Source: Thiotrichaceae bacterium
GTDB lineage: Bacteria > Pseudomonadota > Gammaproteobacteria > Beggiatoales > Beggiatoaceae
Length of the DNA: 64,000 nucleotides
Assembly (NCBI GenBank): GCA_028688145.1
Contig: JAQTYU010000001.1
Span: 454,284 to 518,283, forward strand
Reading direction: 5' to 3'
In this document: one piece after another, positions 40,082-50,156 of the stretch
Layout: every line of letters begins with the position of its first letter
Numbering within the stretch: position 1 is the stretch's first letter
The notes under the pieces: model-generated
Told to the model about the DNA's origin: nothing
The model's input: only the letters and a program-made list of their open reading frames with translations
Database searches by the model: none
Made by a program: the position numbers and the translations under genes

Positions 40082-40873
40082 TTAATGCGAAGTGCCCAAA
40101 TATGCCTTAATCACTTCTTCATTGCCCCGCACTTCGCTAGGTGTGCCGTCGCCAATTTTGCGCCCATAATCCAGCACCACCACCCGATCCGAAATATCCA
40201 TGACCACGCCCATATCGTGTTCAATCAACACAATCGTTGTGCCGAATTCGTCATTCACATCGAGAATAAAGCGGCACATGTCCTCTTTTTCTTCGACGTT
40301 CATGCCTGCCATTGGCTCATCGAGCAGCAATAATTCAGGCTCAGCCGCTAAAGCGCGTCCCAATTCCACCCGTTTTTGCAGCCCATAAGGCAAACGTCCC
40401 ACGGGGGTTTTACGAATCGATTCAATGCGTAAGAAATCAATGATTTCCTCGACTTTGGCGCGATGTTCCAATTCTTCCCGCAACGCCGCGCCCCAATAAA
40501 ACGCTTGTTGCAAGAAATTGGTTTTCATCTTGAGATTGCGCCCCGTCATGATGTTATCCAACACACTCATGCCTTTAAACAACGCAATATTTTGAAACGT
40601 CCGTGCAATGCCTTGAGCAGCGGCTTGATGCGCCTGCATTTTGCTACGCACCTCACCTTTATAAGTAATCTTGCCTTCTTGCGGATGATAAACCCCATTG
40701 ATCACATTCAGCATCGAGCTTTTGCCCGCGCCGTTGGGGCCAATAATCGCGAGAATTTCATGTTGTTTGACTTCTAAACTAATATCGGTCAGGGCTTTGA
40801 CCCCGCCAAAACGCATGGTGATATTTTCGACTTTCAGTAAAGTCTCACCCACTCTTCTTCCAGTAATTGCCAT
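40082..40873 (-). CDS. livG: Branched-chain-type ABC transporter ATPase LivG
   Basis: The second ATPase of the transporter, 263 residues. Walker A IIGPNGAGKSSMLNVINGVY near 43, the Q-loop region RTFQNIALFKGMSVLDNIM near 92, signature LPYGLQKRVELGRALAAEP near 157 and Walker B LLLLDEPMAGMNVEE near 180, then LIEHDMGVVMDISDRVVVLD. It lies 11 bases downstream of the acyl-CoA ligase gene at 40885, so both are on one transcript. Confidence 0.94.
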   Translation of the reverse strand: MAITGRRVGETLLKVENITMRFGGVKALTDISLEVKQHEILAIIGPNGAGKSSMLNVINGVYHPQEGKITYKGEVRSKMQAHQAAAQGIARTFQNIALFKGMSVLDNIMTGRNLKMKTNFLQQAFYWGAALREELEHRAKVEEIIDFLRIESIRKTPVGRLPYGLQKRVELGRALAAEPELLLLDEPMAGMNVEEKEDMCRFILDVNDEFGTTIVLIEHDMGVVMDISDRVVVLDYGRKIGDGTPSEVRGNEEVIKAYLGTSH

Positions 40874-40884
40874 AGTTCACATCC

Positions 40885-42840
40885 TCAACTGGCTTGGGCA
40901 AGTTGTTGCGGGGGATAGGTTTTCACGTCGCGAATCTTCAAATCAGCGCGAATCATGCCCACTCTGCCATCCTCAAATTTCACCTGTGCTTCAACACGGC
41001 ACTGGGATTGATCCGAATATAAGGCTTCAATCAATTGGGCGTATTTTTCTGCCAAAGGACGGCGGCGTACTTTCCCGGTGCGGGTTAATTCGCCATCGTC
41101 TGCGTCTAATTCTTTGTGCAAAATCAGGAAACGTTTCACTTGCGCGCTGGAAAGATGGGCTTCGGTGGAAAGGTCTAAATTGACTTGCTCGATACATTTT
41201 TGAATCAAGTCATAAACCGATTCTTGTCCCGCCAAATCGGTATAACCTGAATAGCCAATGTTGCGGCGTTCTGCCCAGTTGCCGACCGAACCGAGGTCAA
41301 TATTGATAAATACGGAAACGTAATCACGCCCATCGCCAAAGGCAACCGCTTCTTTAATGTGCGGGAAGAATTTGAGTTTATTTTCAATGTATTTCGGCGC
41401 AAACATCGCCCCGTCATTTAAATGTCCCACGTCTTTGGCGCGGTCAATGATTTTTAAATGCCCGTGAACATCAAAGAAACCTGCATCCCCGGTGTGAAAC
41501 CAGCCGTCTTCACTTTTGGCTTCGCGGGTGGCTTCATCATTTTTGAAATAGCCATGAAATACGCCAGGTCCGTTGAACACTACTTCGCCTTGTTCAGTGA
41601 TTTTGACTTCAACTCCCGTGGCGGGCGTGCCGACATTATCGGGTTTCACATCGCCATTGGGCTGAATACACACGAAAACTGAACCTTCGGTCATGCCGTA
41701 CAATTGCTTAACGTTAATTCCTAAGGAACGGTAAAAATCGAAAATTTCAGGGCCAATCGCCTCGCCTGCGGTGTACGCCAAACGAATCCGCGAGAAGCCT
41801 AAAACGTTTTTCAAGGGCGCGTAAACCAAGGCATTGCCCAAGGCATACAACAAGCGTTCTTTCATTTCGACGGGTTTGCCGTCTAAAATTTTTGTGCCGA
41901 CTTTTTTGGCCAATGCCATGAAATAATTGAACATATTGCGTTTAATGCTGCCCGCATCTTCCATGCGAATTAACACTTGGGTCAACATATTTTCATAGAC
42001 ACGCGGCGGTGCGAAGAAATACGTCGGCCCCAATTCACGCATATCGGTGAGCACGGTATCGCTGCTCTCGGGACAGCTTACGCAGAAACCTGCGGTGTAA
42101 TATTGCGCGTAAGAAAACACGCTGTCGCCCACCCATGCCATTGGCAAATAAGCGAGCACTTCTTCATCTTCGCGTAAATTTTCCCGCTCGACCGCATTGC
42201 GGGCGGTGATCAGCAAATTGTCGTGGGTGAGCATCACCCCTTTGGGTCTGCCTGTCGTGCCTGAAGTGTAAAGCATAATCGCGACATCACTGCCCTTGCC
42301 TTCGGCAATCGCACTGGGAAATAAGGCAGTATTATCATATTCATAATGCTTGCCGCGTTCTTGCACTGCTGCGTAGCTGTGAATAAACGCTTGTTCATAG
42401 ATTTCATGAAAACGCATTCCACGCGGATCGTCATAAATGATTTGTTCAAGATGCGGACAACGCGCTTTAATTTCTAAAAGCTTATCGACTTGCTCTTGAT
42501 CTTCCACGATGGCGAAGCGTGTTTCTGCATGTTCCAGCACGAATTGCATTTCATCGGCAACCGCGTCTTGATACAAGGGCACAGGCACGCCACCAATCGC
42601 TTGAATCGCGGTCATCGCCCAATATAAGCGCGGACGATTATCACCAATAATCGCGACTTTTTCGCCGCGCTGCAAACCCATTGCCGATAAGCCGCAGCTT
42701 AATTCACGGATTTGTTCGTGCACATCCGCCCAAGTCCAAGACTGCCAAATCCCTAAATCTTTTTCACGGATGGCAACTTTATTCGGGCGCAAACGCGCGT
42801 GCTCAATCAAGAGCTTGGGGAATGTATCTAATGCTGACAT
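40885..42840 (-). CDS. Long-chain/aryl acyl-CoA synthetase (AMP-forming)
   Basis: The 651-residue ANL enzyme activates carboxylic acids to acyl-CoA. Visible motifs: P-loop IMLYTSGTTGRPKGVMLTHD near 187, AYLPMAWVGDSVFSYAQYYT near 225, the YGMTEGS motif near 393, GWFHTGDAGFFDVHGHLKII near 446 and DRAKDV hinge. The catalytic lysine region near 470-610 is recognisable but extended compared with short-chain ligases, as in the bacterial FadD/long-chain group. Its place as first gene ahead of livG suggests it activates the acid imported by the transporter. The chain preference cannot be read from sequence. Confidence 0.9.
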   Translation of the reverse strand: MSALDTFPKLLIEHARLRPNKVAIREKDLGIWQSWTWADVHEQIRELSCGLSAMGLQRGEKVAIIGDNRPRLYWAMTAIQAIGGVPVPLYQDAVADEMQFVLEHAETRFAIVEDQEQVDKLLEIKARCPHLEQIIYDDPRGMRFHEIYEQAFIHSYAAVQERGKHYEYDNTALFPSAIAEGKGSDVAIMLYTSGTTGRPKGVMLTHDNLLITARNAVERENLREDEEVLAYLPMAWVGDSVFSYAQYYTAGFCVSCPESSDTVLTDMRELGPTYFFAPPRVYENMLTQVLIRMEDAGSIKRNMFNYFMALAKKVGTKILDGKPVEMKERLLYALGNALVYAPLKNVLGFSRIRLAYTAGEAIGPEIFDFYRSLGINVKQLYGMTEGSVFVCIQPNGDVKPDNVGTPATGVEVKITEQGEVVFNGPGVFHGYFKNDEATREAKSEDGWFHTGDAGFFDVHGHLKIIDRAKDVGHLNDGAMFAPKYIENKLKFFPHIKEAVAFGDGRDYVSVFINIDLGSVGNWAERRNIGYSGYTDLAGQESVYDLIQKCIEQVNLDLSTEAHLSSAQVKRFLILHKELDADDGELTRTGKVRRRPLAEKYAQLIEALYSDQSQCRVEAQVKFEDGRVGMIRADLKIRDVKTYPPQQLAQAS

Positions 42841-42892
42841 TGTCGTATCTCCTCTTCCTTTGGTTTTTTATTGCATCACGACAGGGCATTAA

Positions 42893-43663
42893 TTATTTTG
42901 GGGCTAAGCGAATCGCGCCATCTAAGCGGATAACCTCGCCGTTGAGTATTTCATTATCGAGAATGTGTAAGGCTAATTTGGCATATTCGTCAGGTCTGCC
43001 TAAACGGCTGGGGAAGGGCACGGAAGCGGCAAGGCTGGCTTGGGCTTCGGGGGAAAGGCTGCCCAACATCGGGGTTTCAATCAAACCGGGGGCAATGGTC
43101 ATCACCCGAATTCCGAATTTAGAAAATTCACGCGCGGCGGGTAAAGCTAAAGCCACCACCCCGCCTTTTGAAGCACTGTAAGCGGATTGTCCGATTTGAC
43201 CATCAAACGCGGCAACCGAGGCGGTGTTAATAATTACGCCGCGTTCGCCCGAAGCATTCAAGGTAGCAACGCCTTCTTGCATCAATTCTGCGGCGAATAA
43301 ACGCATCATATTGAAAGTGCCGATTAAATTCACATTAATCACGCGACTGAAAGCTTCTAAAGACATTGCGCCCTCGCGCCCCACTATGCGTTGTGCAAGT
43401 AATACGCCTGCACAATTGACGCAAATGCGAGGAATGCCTAATTGTGATTTGACGGTGGCAATGGCTTGTTCGCCGCTTTGGGCATTGCTGACATCGCACA
43501 CCACGGCTAAACCGCCGATTTCATCGGCAACTTTTTGGGCGGCGGCTGAATTAATATCGAAGACGGCGACTTTTGCTCCCGCTTGGGTCAAAGCGCGTGC
43601 GGTGGCTGCACCCATGCCTGAGCCGCCCCCGGTGACAATGGCAACTTGTCCTTGGACTTGCAT
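42893..43663 (-). CDS. Short-chain dehydrogenase (3-hydroxyacyl-CoA dehydrogenase type 2-like)
   Basis: ATG 43663 follows GGGAG eight bases upstream and gives 256 residues; 21 more codons are open upstream without support. The NAD-binding Rossmann motif TGGGSGMGAATARAL lies near 11, the NCAGVLL motif near 85, the catalytic Ser-Tyr-Lys in NTASVAAFDGQIGQSAYSAS then KGGVV at about 148-164, and the adenine-side FPSRLGRPDEYAKLAL near 222. It resembles type 2 hydroxyacyl-CoA dehydrogenases that oxidise short or branched 3-hydroxyacyl-CoA, which fits the neighbouring ligase and icmF. Confidence 0.88.
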   Translation of the reverse strand: MQVQGQVAIVTGGGSGMGAATARALTQAGAKVAVFDINSAAAQKVADEIGGLAVVCDVSNAQSGEQAIATVKSQLGIPRICVNCAGVLLAQRIVGREGAMSLEAFSRVINVNLIGTFNMMRLFAAELMQEGVATLNASGERGVIINTASVAAFDGQIGQSAYSASKGGVVALALPAAREFSKFGIRVMTIAPGLIETPMLGSLSPEAQASLAASVPFPSRLGRPDEYAKLALHILDNEILNGEVIRLDGAIRLAPK

Positions 43664-43781
43664 AATAAATTTCTCCCTTGGTTTTCTTACAACTATTTGC
43701 TTTTTTATGTTTACTACACCCTTCACCTCTGACGGGTTTGGGGTTTAATCTTTACTTTCCCCTTTGGAAAAGGGGGAGCTT

Positions 43782-44327
43782 TTACTGCAAAAAATCTTTA
43801 CTTAACTGTTTAAATTCAGCCGTGCCTGCTTGTTGCACCCATTCAAAAAATACCATTTCTCGACTGACGATTTGCACGCCCAACGCCCGCATTCTTGCCA
43901 AGGCGAATTCTTTATCTTGAGCACTGCGTGAAGAAACTGCATCTGCCACCACAAAAACTTGATAACCTGCTTCCAACAAGCCAATAGCGGTTTGCAACAC
44001 ACAAACATGCGATTCAATCCCAATTAATACGAATTGGCGCACTGCAACTTTTTCCAAAAGTGCAGCACAATTGGGAGACGCGGCACAGGAAAAATGGACT
44101 TTTTCCATGAGCTGTTCAGCGGGAACGAGAGATAATAATTCAGGAATAGTTTTTCCCAAACCACGGGGATATTGTTCAGAAATAAGCGTCGGGATTTGCA
44201 AGCGATTTGCGACATTGAGCAGCCAAAGACAATTATTAATTAATTGCGCTGAATCATGTACCGCATGAACCAGCTTTTCTTGCACATCAACCACGAGTAA
44301 ACAGGAGTTTTTAGGGTCTATCAGCAT
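43782..44327 (-). CDS. Isochorismatase-family cysteine hydrolase
   Basis: The 181-residue protein has the family triad positions: aspartate in LVVDVQEKLVHAV near 13, lysine in LMEKVHFSC near 77 and cysteine in IGIESHVCVLQTAIGLLEAG near 110. It is close in length and pattern to YcaC-like hydrolases. The physiological substrate is unknown; amide or ester hydrolysis is the family chemistry. It is the last leftward gene before a divergent thioesterase. Confidence 0.82.
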   Translation of the reverse strand: MLIDPKNSCLLVVDVQEKLVHAVHDSAQLINNCLWLLNVANRLQIPTLISEQYPRGLGKTIPELLSLVPAEQLMEKVHFSCAASPNCAALLEKVAVRQFVLIGIESHVCVLQTAIGLLEAGYQVFVVADAVSSRSAQDKEFALARMRALGVQIVSREMVFFEWVQQAGTAEFKQLSKDFLQ

Positions 44328-44464
44328 AGGGGATTATCAATTAAATGTGTGAATAAACAGTATATAAGCAAATATTTATTATCGAGTGCTTGAAATCTAA
44401 TACAGTTTTATAATAATGTGTTTAATCCGATTAAACAAGTCATTTTTACAGCAGGTTTCTTATT

Positions 44465-44890
44465 ATGGCAAGAATTATTCTCGAACTTCCAGCAGTATTT
44501 TCATTTACAACAGAGATTCCAGTCACTATTAATTATATTAATTATGGCGCACACGTCGGCAACGATTCCATGCTTTCAATTCTGCATGAAGCACGGATTC
44601 GCTTGCTGAAAAGCCACGGTTTCAGCGAGCTGAACATTGACGGGTTGGGGCTGATTATCACCGATGCCGCCGTGGTTTACAAAGCCGAAGCCTATCAAGG
44701 CGATAACTTAGAAGTTAGAATCGCGGTACAAGACCCGAATAAATATGGCTGTGATTTCTTTTACCAAGTAATCCATAAAGATAGCGGCAAAGAAATTGCA
44801 CGGGCGAAAACAGGATGTGTGTTTTTCGACTATAATGCGAAAAAAGTCTCCGAAGCCCCTAAAAGCTTCAAAGACTTATTCTTTAATTGA
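44465..44890 (+). CDS. Hotdog-fold acyl-CoA thioesterase (4HBT type)
   Basis: The 141-residue protein shows the hotdog core INYINYGAHVGNDSMLSILH, with the aspartate in GND at the usual catalytic position near residue 32-35, then EARIRLLKSHGFSELN and a late strand DFFYQVIHKDSGKEIARAKT. It should hydrolyse an acyl-CoA; chain length is not readable. It is the only plus-strand gene in a leftward-reading catabolic region and is convergent with icmF. Confidence 0.85.
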   Translation: MARIILELPAVFSFTTEIPVTINYINYGAHVGNDSMLSILHEARIRLLKSHGFSELNIDGLGLIITDAAVVYKAEAYQGDNLEVRIAVQDPNKYGCDFFYQVIHKDSGKEIARAKTGCVFFDYNAKKVSEAPKSFKDLFFN

Positions 44891-44941
44891 GCATTTAGTC
44901 CAAGATAATTGCAGTTTTTGGACTAAACACTTTCAAAAGTT

Positions 44942-47900
44942 TTACATGCTACGGCGATATTTGCCTCCCACTTCAAACAACGCGGTGGTGATTTGCCCCA
45001 GTGAGCAATAGCGCACCGCGTCCATCAATACCGTAAACACGTTTTCGTTGTTAATCGCGGCTTTTTGTAAACGTGCTAAAACTTCTTTCGCCTGCACTTG
45101 GTTGTGGGTTTGGAAATCTTGTAAACGCTTAATTTGGCTTTGTTTTTCTTCTTCGGTGGAACGCGCCAATTCAACCACAATGTGCTGACCATCGGCTTCA
45201 GGATTGCGGAAGGTATTCACGCCGATAATCGGCAAATTGCCATCGTGTTTCAGCATTTCGTAGTGCATGGATTCTTCTTGAATCTTGCCGCGCTGATAAC
45301 CTGTTTCCATCGCGCCCAACACCCCGCCGCGCTCGGCAATGTTTTCAAATTCTTTCAACACTGCTTCTTCGACTAAATCCGTGAGTTCGTCGATGATAAA
45401 CGCGCCTTGATTGGGGTTTTCATTTTTTGCTAAGCCCCATTCGCGGTTAATAATCAACTGAATCGCCATCGCACGGCGCACCGATTCGGTGGTGGGCGTG
45501 GTAATCGCTTCATCGTAGGCGTTGGTGTGCAGGCTGTTGCAATTGTCATAGATTGCAATCAGGGCTTGCAGCGTGGTACGAATATCGTTGAACGCCATTT
45601 CTTGGGCATGTAAGGAACGCCCCGAAGTTTGAATGTGGTATTTCAGTTTTTGACTGCGTTCATTCGCACCGTATTTGAAACGCATCGCCGTTGCCCAAAT
45701 CCGACGTGCCACCCGCCCAATCACGGAATATTCAGGGTCCATGCCGTTTGAGAAGAAGAAGGATAAATTCGGTGCAAAATCATCAATGTGCATTCCGCGC
45801 GCTAAATACGCTTCGACATAAGTGAAACCATTTGCCAAGGTGAACGCCAATTGAGAAATCGGATTCGCGCCCGCTTCGGCAATGTGATAGCCCGAAATCG
45901 AAACCGAATAGAAATTCTTAACCTGATGATGTACAAAATATTCTTGAATATCGCCCATCATTTTCAGGCTAAATTCAGTGGAGAACAGGCAAGTATTTTG
46001 TCCTTGGTCTTCTTTCAGAATATCGGCTTGCACCGTGCCGCGCACATTTTCCAACACCCACGCTCTAATTTTTTCAATCTCATCATCAGTAGGTTGGCGT
46101 TTGTTGTCGGACTCGAATTTTTCAACTTGTTGATCGACAGCGGCATTTAAAAACATTGCCAAAATTGCAGGCGCGGGGCCGTTAATCGTCATCGAAACTG
46201 ACGTGTTGGGATTACAGAGTTCAAAGCCGCTGTACAACACTTTCAAATCGTCTAAGGTCGCAATCGAAACACCTGAGTTGCCGACTTTGCCGTAAATATC
46301 GGGGCGCGGCGCAGGGTCACAGCCGTATAAAGTCACCGAGTCGAAAGCGGTAGAAAGGCGTTTGGCGGGCGATTCTTTAGACAGAAAACGGAAACGTGCG
46401 TTAGTGCGGAATGCGTCGCCTTCGCCTGCAAACATGCGGGTCGGGTCTTCATTTTCACGTTTAAACGCAAACACGCCAGCGGTATACGGGAAGCTGCCCG
46501 GCACATTTTCCTTCATCATCCACGTTAATAATTCGCCGTGGTCGGTGTATTTCGGCAGTGCGACCTTGGGAATTTTTGTGCCTGACAAAGAACTGCTGTT
46601 GAGTTTGGTGCGAATTTCTTTATTGCGAATTTTGACGACGTATTCATCGCCCGTAAAATTCTGTTTGACCGTGTCCCACATGTCCAACAATTTGCGGGCG
46701 TGCACATCCAAACTGTCTTCTTTTTGGCGAATTAACTCGTCTAAATTGCTGGCATCTTTGCCGCAGTGTTGCAGCATTTTTTGCGTGGCATGAAGCTGTT
46801 GGCGTTCACGGGCAATTTGCGCTTGGGTTTTAATCGTTTTGTGATAAGCACGCACAGTATCGGCAATTTCTGCCAAATAGCGTTGGCGTTGCGGCGGCAC
46901 AATCACCGTGCTGTGGGTGGATTCTTTGGTGCTGACCCGTGGCAAATGTCCACCGTGGGGCAAAGTTGCAAAGCCTTTGTCCGCAATCGCTTGTAAAATT
47001 CCTTGGTATAAACCCGTGACCCCGTCATCATTGAAACGCGAGGCAATCGTGCCATATACGGGCATTTCATCAGTGGCTTGGTTGAATAAAGTTTGATTGC
47101 GTTGATATTGTTTACGCACATCCCGCAAAGCATCGAGCGCGCCTTTGCGGTCAAATTTGTTAATTGCCACTAGATGGGCAAAATCGAGCATGTCGATTTT
47201 TTCCAACTGGCTGGCAGCCCCAAACTCGGGAGTCATCACATACAAAGACACGTCCACATGCGGCACAATCGCTGCGTCGCCCTGCCCAATCCCTGAAGTT
47301 TCCACAATGATAATGTCAAAGCCTGCGAGCTTAGTCGCGGCGATAACATGCGGTAAAATTTCAGGAATTTCGCTGCCCGCGCTGCGGGTTGCCAAAGAAC
47401 GCATGTAAATATTGGGCGAATCAATCGCGTTCATGCGAATGCGGTCGCCTAATAAAGCCCCGCCACTTTTACGACGTGAGGGGTCAATGGCAATCACAGC
47501 GATTTTGAGTTTATCTTGATGATCGAGACGTAAACGGCGAATGATTTCATCAGTCAGTGAGGATTTGCCTGCACCGCCTGTGCCTGTAATCCCGAGAACG
47601 GGCGTAGTCTTGTGTTGTGCGGCTTCGCGAAGTGTTGCGTGTAATGCGGGGCTGCTCTGGTTCTCTAACACGGTGATACAGCGTGCTAAGGTGTTCCAGT
47701 TGCCTTGTTGGAGTTTTTCTAAATCGACTTGCGCTGCGGCTGACAAATCGACATCGCATTTTTCCAGCGTGTCGTTAATCATGCCTTGCAAGCCCATGCG
47801 TTGCCCGTCTTCTGGAGAATAAAGACGGGTTACGCCATATTTTTGTAGTTCTTCAATTTCGGGGGGAATAATAACACCACCACCGCCGCCAAAAACTTTG

Positions 47901-48202
47901 ATATGTTCGCCACCGTTTTCTTTCAGCAAGTCGATCATATACTTGAAAAATTCGATATGTCCGCCCTGATACGAGCTGACGGAAATACCGTGTGCATCTT
48001 CCTGTAACGCGGCAGTGACAATTTCTTGTACTGACCGATTGTGTCCTAGATGAATCACTTCTGCACCTGATGCTTGCAGAATGCGCCGCATGATATTAAT
48101 CGCGGCATCGTGTCCATCGAAAAGACTCGTTGCAGTGACGAAACGAATCTTGTTTTTAGCGTGGTATACGCTAGGCGTTGGCAATTTCTTAGCCTTTGTC
48201 AT
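44942..48202 (-). CDS. icmF: Fused isobutyryl-CoA mutase IcmF
   Basis: IcmF uses adenosylcobalamin to interconvert isobutyryl-CoA and n-butyryl-CoA and carries its own G-protein chaperone. Start ATG 48202 follows GGGAGG and gives 1086 residues, normal for the fusion. Order: B12-binding domain at about 20-140 ([17 protein letters not shown] with the cobalt-binding His); MeaB-like GTPase with P-loop [17 protein letters not shown] near 200, [11 protein letters not shown] and NKFDRK; and the mutase TIM-barrel part from about 550 ([40 protein letters not shown]). A role in branched-chain or fatty acid turnover is inferred; related methylmalonyl-type mutases are separated by residues I could not check. 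Confidence 0.95.
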   Translation of the reverse strand: MTKAKKLPTPSVYHAKNKIRFVTATSLFDGHDAAINIMRRILQASGAEVIHLGHNRSVQEIVTAALQEDAHGISVSSYQGGHIEFFKYMIDLLKENGGEHIKVFGGGGGVIIPPEIEELQKYGVTRLYSPEDGQRMGLQGMINDTLEKCDVDLSAAAQVDLEKLQQGNWNTLARCITVLENQSSPALHATLREAAQHKTTPVLGITGTGGAGKSSLTDEIIRRLRLDHQDKLKIAVIAIDPSRRKSGGALLGDRIRMNAIDSPNIYMRSLATRSAGSEIPEILPHVIAATKLAGFDIIIVETSGIGQGDAAIVPHVDVSLYVMTPEFGAASQLEKIDMLDFAHLVAINKFDRKGALDALRDVRKQYQRNQTLFNQATDEMPVYGTIASRFNDDGVTGLYQGILQAIADKGFATLPHGGHLPRVSTKESTHSTVIVPPQRQRYLAEIADTVRAYHKTIKTQAQIARERQQLHATQKMLQHCGKDASNLDELIRQKEDSLDVHARKLLDMWDTVKQNFTGDEYVVKIRNKEIRTKLNSSSLSGTKIPKVALPKYTDHGELLTWMMKENVPGSFPYTAGVFAFKRENEDPTRMFAGEGDAFRTNARFRFLSKESPAKRLSTAFDSVTLYGCDPAPRPDIYGKVGNSGVSIATLDDLKVLYSGFELCNPNTSVSMTINGPAPAILAMFLNAAVDQQVEKFESDNKRQPTDDEIEKIRAWVLENVRGTVQADILKEDQGQNTCLFSTEFSLKMMGDIQEYFVHHQVKNFYSVSISGYHIAEAGANPISQLAFTLANGFTYVEAYLARGMHIDDFAPNLSFFFSNGMDPEYSVIGRVARRIWATAMRFKYGANERSQKLKYHIQTSGRSLHAQEMAFNDIRTTLQALIAIYDNCNSLHTNAYDEAITTPTTESVRRAMAIQLIINREWGLAKNENPNQGAFIIDELTDLVEEAVLKEFENIAERGGVLGAMETGYQRGKIQEESMHYEMLKHDGNLPIIGVNTFRNPEADGQHIVVELARSTEEEKQSQIKRLQDFQTHNQVQAKEVLARLQKAAINNENVFTVLMDAVRYCSLGQITTALFEVGGKYRRSM

Positions 48203-48314
48203 TAGTCTCCCTCCCCCAGTTTGAACACACACTAGATACCTCTACCTAGTCATTAATTGCTTCCCCACTGATTAGCGAGGTCTCTTTAAATGTGCACGGC
48301 TATTCTAATCGCAG

Positions 48315-48330
48315 TTGACGTAAACGTCAA
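48315..48330. promoter_or_regulatory. Palindromic operator candidate upstream of icmF
   Basis: TTGACGTAAACGTCAA is a perfect 7-base palindrome with a 2-base centre, 113 bases upstream of the icmF start. Its form is like MerR- or TetR-type operators of branched-chain and fatty acid degradation genes (for example the ACGT-containing LiuR sites), but I cannot confirm the regulator, and no such regulator gene is in the window. Confidence 0.5.
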
Positions 48331-48646
48331 TTAGTTGTGTTGATTTTTTGAGAAAATTTTAGGGATTGATAGCAGTTAAGATAATGCTGCCTTCTACTCC
48401 CAGTGTTATTGATGAGTTTGGATAAATCTCCTACAGCAATTCAGAATCTAAGAAAACAGGGAAACATACTTACGAAATGGCGAGTGTTATGTATGATGTA
48501 CGCAATCGGATAGCAGCCGTCGATAGTTATCTCGAAAAAGCACGAGATAGTGCAGTTCTGATTTGTCAGAAACAAACGCTCTAACGCTACTACTCTCTGA
48601 ATATTAAGGGCTTAATTATGCTGAATTTGGATAGTCCTGTAAACCG
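48331..48646. other. Spacer between icmF and the phosphatase-like gene
   Basis: No gene is firmly supported. Two short frames overlap: one from ATG 48412 (MSLDKSPTAIQNLRKQGN) stopping near 48513, and one from ATG 48477 (MASVMYDVRNRIAAVDSYL, 35 residues, stop 48582-48584). They may be remains of a decayed gene. Confidence 0.4.
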
Positions 48647-48979
48647 ATGACCACAAAACTCCTATTTATCTGTAGTCAAAACAAGTGGCGTAGCCCCACA
48701 GCTGAACAGATATTTTCAGAAAATAGCACGTTGGAATGTCTGTCTGCGGGTCTAAATCATGATGCAGAAAATCCACTGACTCAAGAATTGGTCAGTTGGG
48801 CAGATATTATTTTTGTGATGGAACGCAAACATAAGGAAAAACTTGCTGCAAATTATCAAGCACAGTTGTTAAATACCCGTGTCATCTGTTTGAATATTCC
48901 AGATAATTATAAATTTATGCAGCCTGAACTGATAAAATTGCTCAAGTTAAAAGTCTCACGGTTTTTGCCACAGCTTTAA
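48647..48979 (+). CDS. Low-molecular-weight tyrosine phosphatase-like protein
   Basis: The 110-residue product has the P-loop CSQNKWRSPTAE near residue 9, matching C-x5-R-S, so the catalytic Cys and Arg are present. ADIIFVMERKHKEKL near 51 matches the family's later motif. It corresponds to the small predicted protein tyrosine phosphatases (COG4551-like) rather than classical LMW-PTP, which are about 150 residues and end with a DPY motif missing here. Substrate unknown. Confidence 0.8.
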   Translation: MTTKLLFICSQNKWRSPTAEQIFSENSTLECLSAGLNHDAENPLTQELVSWADIIFVMERKHKEKLAANYQAQLLNTRVICLNIPDNYKFMQPELIKLLKLKVSRFLPQL

Positions 48980-49062
48980 AAATTACAGTAAAATCAATTA
49001 ATTTTTATATTTAAAATTCGTCTTTAGGGGATTTATACGGACAGTCAACAAACTACATTTTT

Positions 49063-49602
49063 ATGAAAACCCGATATAATTTGCGTAATCTTCCCGCCAC
49101 AGGATTAAAACTGATGTCTCAAATCAAATCGCCCTTAGCGAAAATTCTGGATCGTATTAAACAAAACCCTGTGATTGCTTCCGTTTTGACCTTGCTCACG
49201 GTGATTACCGCGCTGTCTGCATTTACCGAAGCCAGCCAACATCTTTGGGATATGATTCCTGATACGCGTCCCAATCTTAATGGCACTTGGATTGCTGAGG
49301 TAAAATATGATTGGCAAAATAAGCCATTTCAAGAAATTTTTATTTTCAATGATATGGGCGATAAAATCATGGGGACAGCCAGTTTTTTACAAGTGCAGCG
49401 TGCAATTTCTGAGGGCAAATTACAAAAAAACAAGCTCACTTTTATCACCAAAACCCAAGAGGAAATTGGTAGCACAGGCATGAAAGAAACCACTCATCTT
49501 TACCGTGGCGAGATTCAACAAAATCAAATTATCTTTATGATGCAGACTGAAGGCGGTTTTTCCAGTCATCTGCCGATTGAGTTTGTTGCAAAAAGACAGT
49601 AG
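49063..49602 (+). CDS. Membrane-anchored protein of unknown function
   Basis: The 179-residue frame has one hydrophobic segment near 36-55 (NPVIASVLTLLTVITALSAF) and a soluble C-terminal domain rich in beta-strand-like sequence (NLNGTWIAEVKYDW, MGTASFLQVQRAISEGKL, THLYRGEIQQNQIIFMMQ). The NGTW...G pattern looks like small lipocalin-like or sheet domains, but I cannot name a family. An internal ATG at residue 18 is an alternative start. It sits alone between spacers. Confidence 0.6.
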   Translation: MKTRYNLRNLPATGLKLMSQIKSPLAKILDRIKQNPVIASVLTLLTVITALSAFTEASQHLWDMIPDTRPNLNGTWIAEVKYDWQNKPFQEIFIFNDMGDKIMGTASFLQVQRAISEGKLQKNKLTFITKTQEEIGSTGMKETTHLYRGEIQQNQIIFMMQTEGGFSSHLPIEFVAKRQ

Positions 49603-49739
49603 TTTTTTAGCTGACCCCTTTTCAAAACAGAACGCATATCCATTTAAAAACAGGGTGATTTGATGAGCCATGATTTGTAAAAACTAAGCGAGCTGCTTAC
49701 ACTATTCGCACAATTCTCCTATTTCACAAGGAACGTTCC

Positions 49740-50024
49740 ATGAAAGTATTACCATGTTTACTCATGAGTATTGCGCTCAGCAGCGTGTTAAGCCTGCCCG
49801 TTTTTGCTATAGAATCCGAGGCGACTAGATTGCAACAAGAGGAGGAACATTATCTAGGTGTTACTGAAGCAATCAACGATATAAAATCTGCCAAAATCAA
49901 GCTTGAAGAAACAGCTAATGAGTTTGGAGGTCATAAAAATATCGCACTTCACGCACTGGATGAAGCACTGAATCAATTACAAGTTTCTTTGGAATTTGCC
50001 AAGACAGAAAAAAAGACTCAGTAG
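49740..50024 (+). CDS. Small periplasmic helical protein
   Basis: The 94-residue product has a signal peptide (VLPCLLMSIALSSVLSLPVFA, likely cut before IES) and a mature, mostly helical acidic part (EATRLQQEEEHYLGVTEAIN, LHALDEALNQLQVSLEFAKT). It has no cysteines in the mature part. AAGGAAC precedes the start and a strong terminator follows. The family is not recognised. Confidence 0.65.
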   Translation: MKVLPCLLMSIALSSVLSLPVFAIESEATRLQQEEEHYLGVTEAINDIKSAKIKLEETANEFGGHKNIALHALDEALNQLQVSLEFAKTEKKTQ

Positions 50025-50061
50025 TAAACCTTCGTTTGCTTTGAGAGCGAAGCTATTTGCG

Positions 50062-50095
50062 ACCTGCTGTGTGTAAACTGCCAGCAGGTTTTTTT
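50062..50095 (+). terminator. Rho-independent terminator
   Basis: ACCTGCTG at 50062-50069 pairs with CAGCAGGT at 50082-50089 over a 12-base loop, followed by seven T. It ends the 49740 transcript. Confidence 0.9.
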
Positions 50096-50156
50096 ATAGA
50101 TAAAATCCCCTCAGTACACAAATGCACTATAGTGTGATCAACAGGAGGACTAACAA

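Noticed and set aside
44938..48232. Many long antisense frames inside icmF (for example 46362-46793)
   Set aside because: They lie wholly opposite a strongly supported 1086-residue enzyme and have no family features or ribosome sites.
48477..48584. 35-codon frame as a real small gene
   Set aside because: No ribosome site of note and it overlaps another short frame; possible remnant but not supported as a gene.
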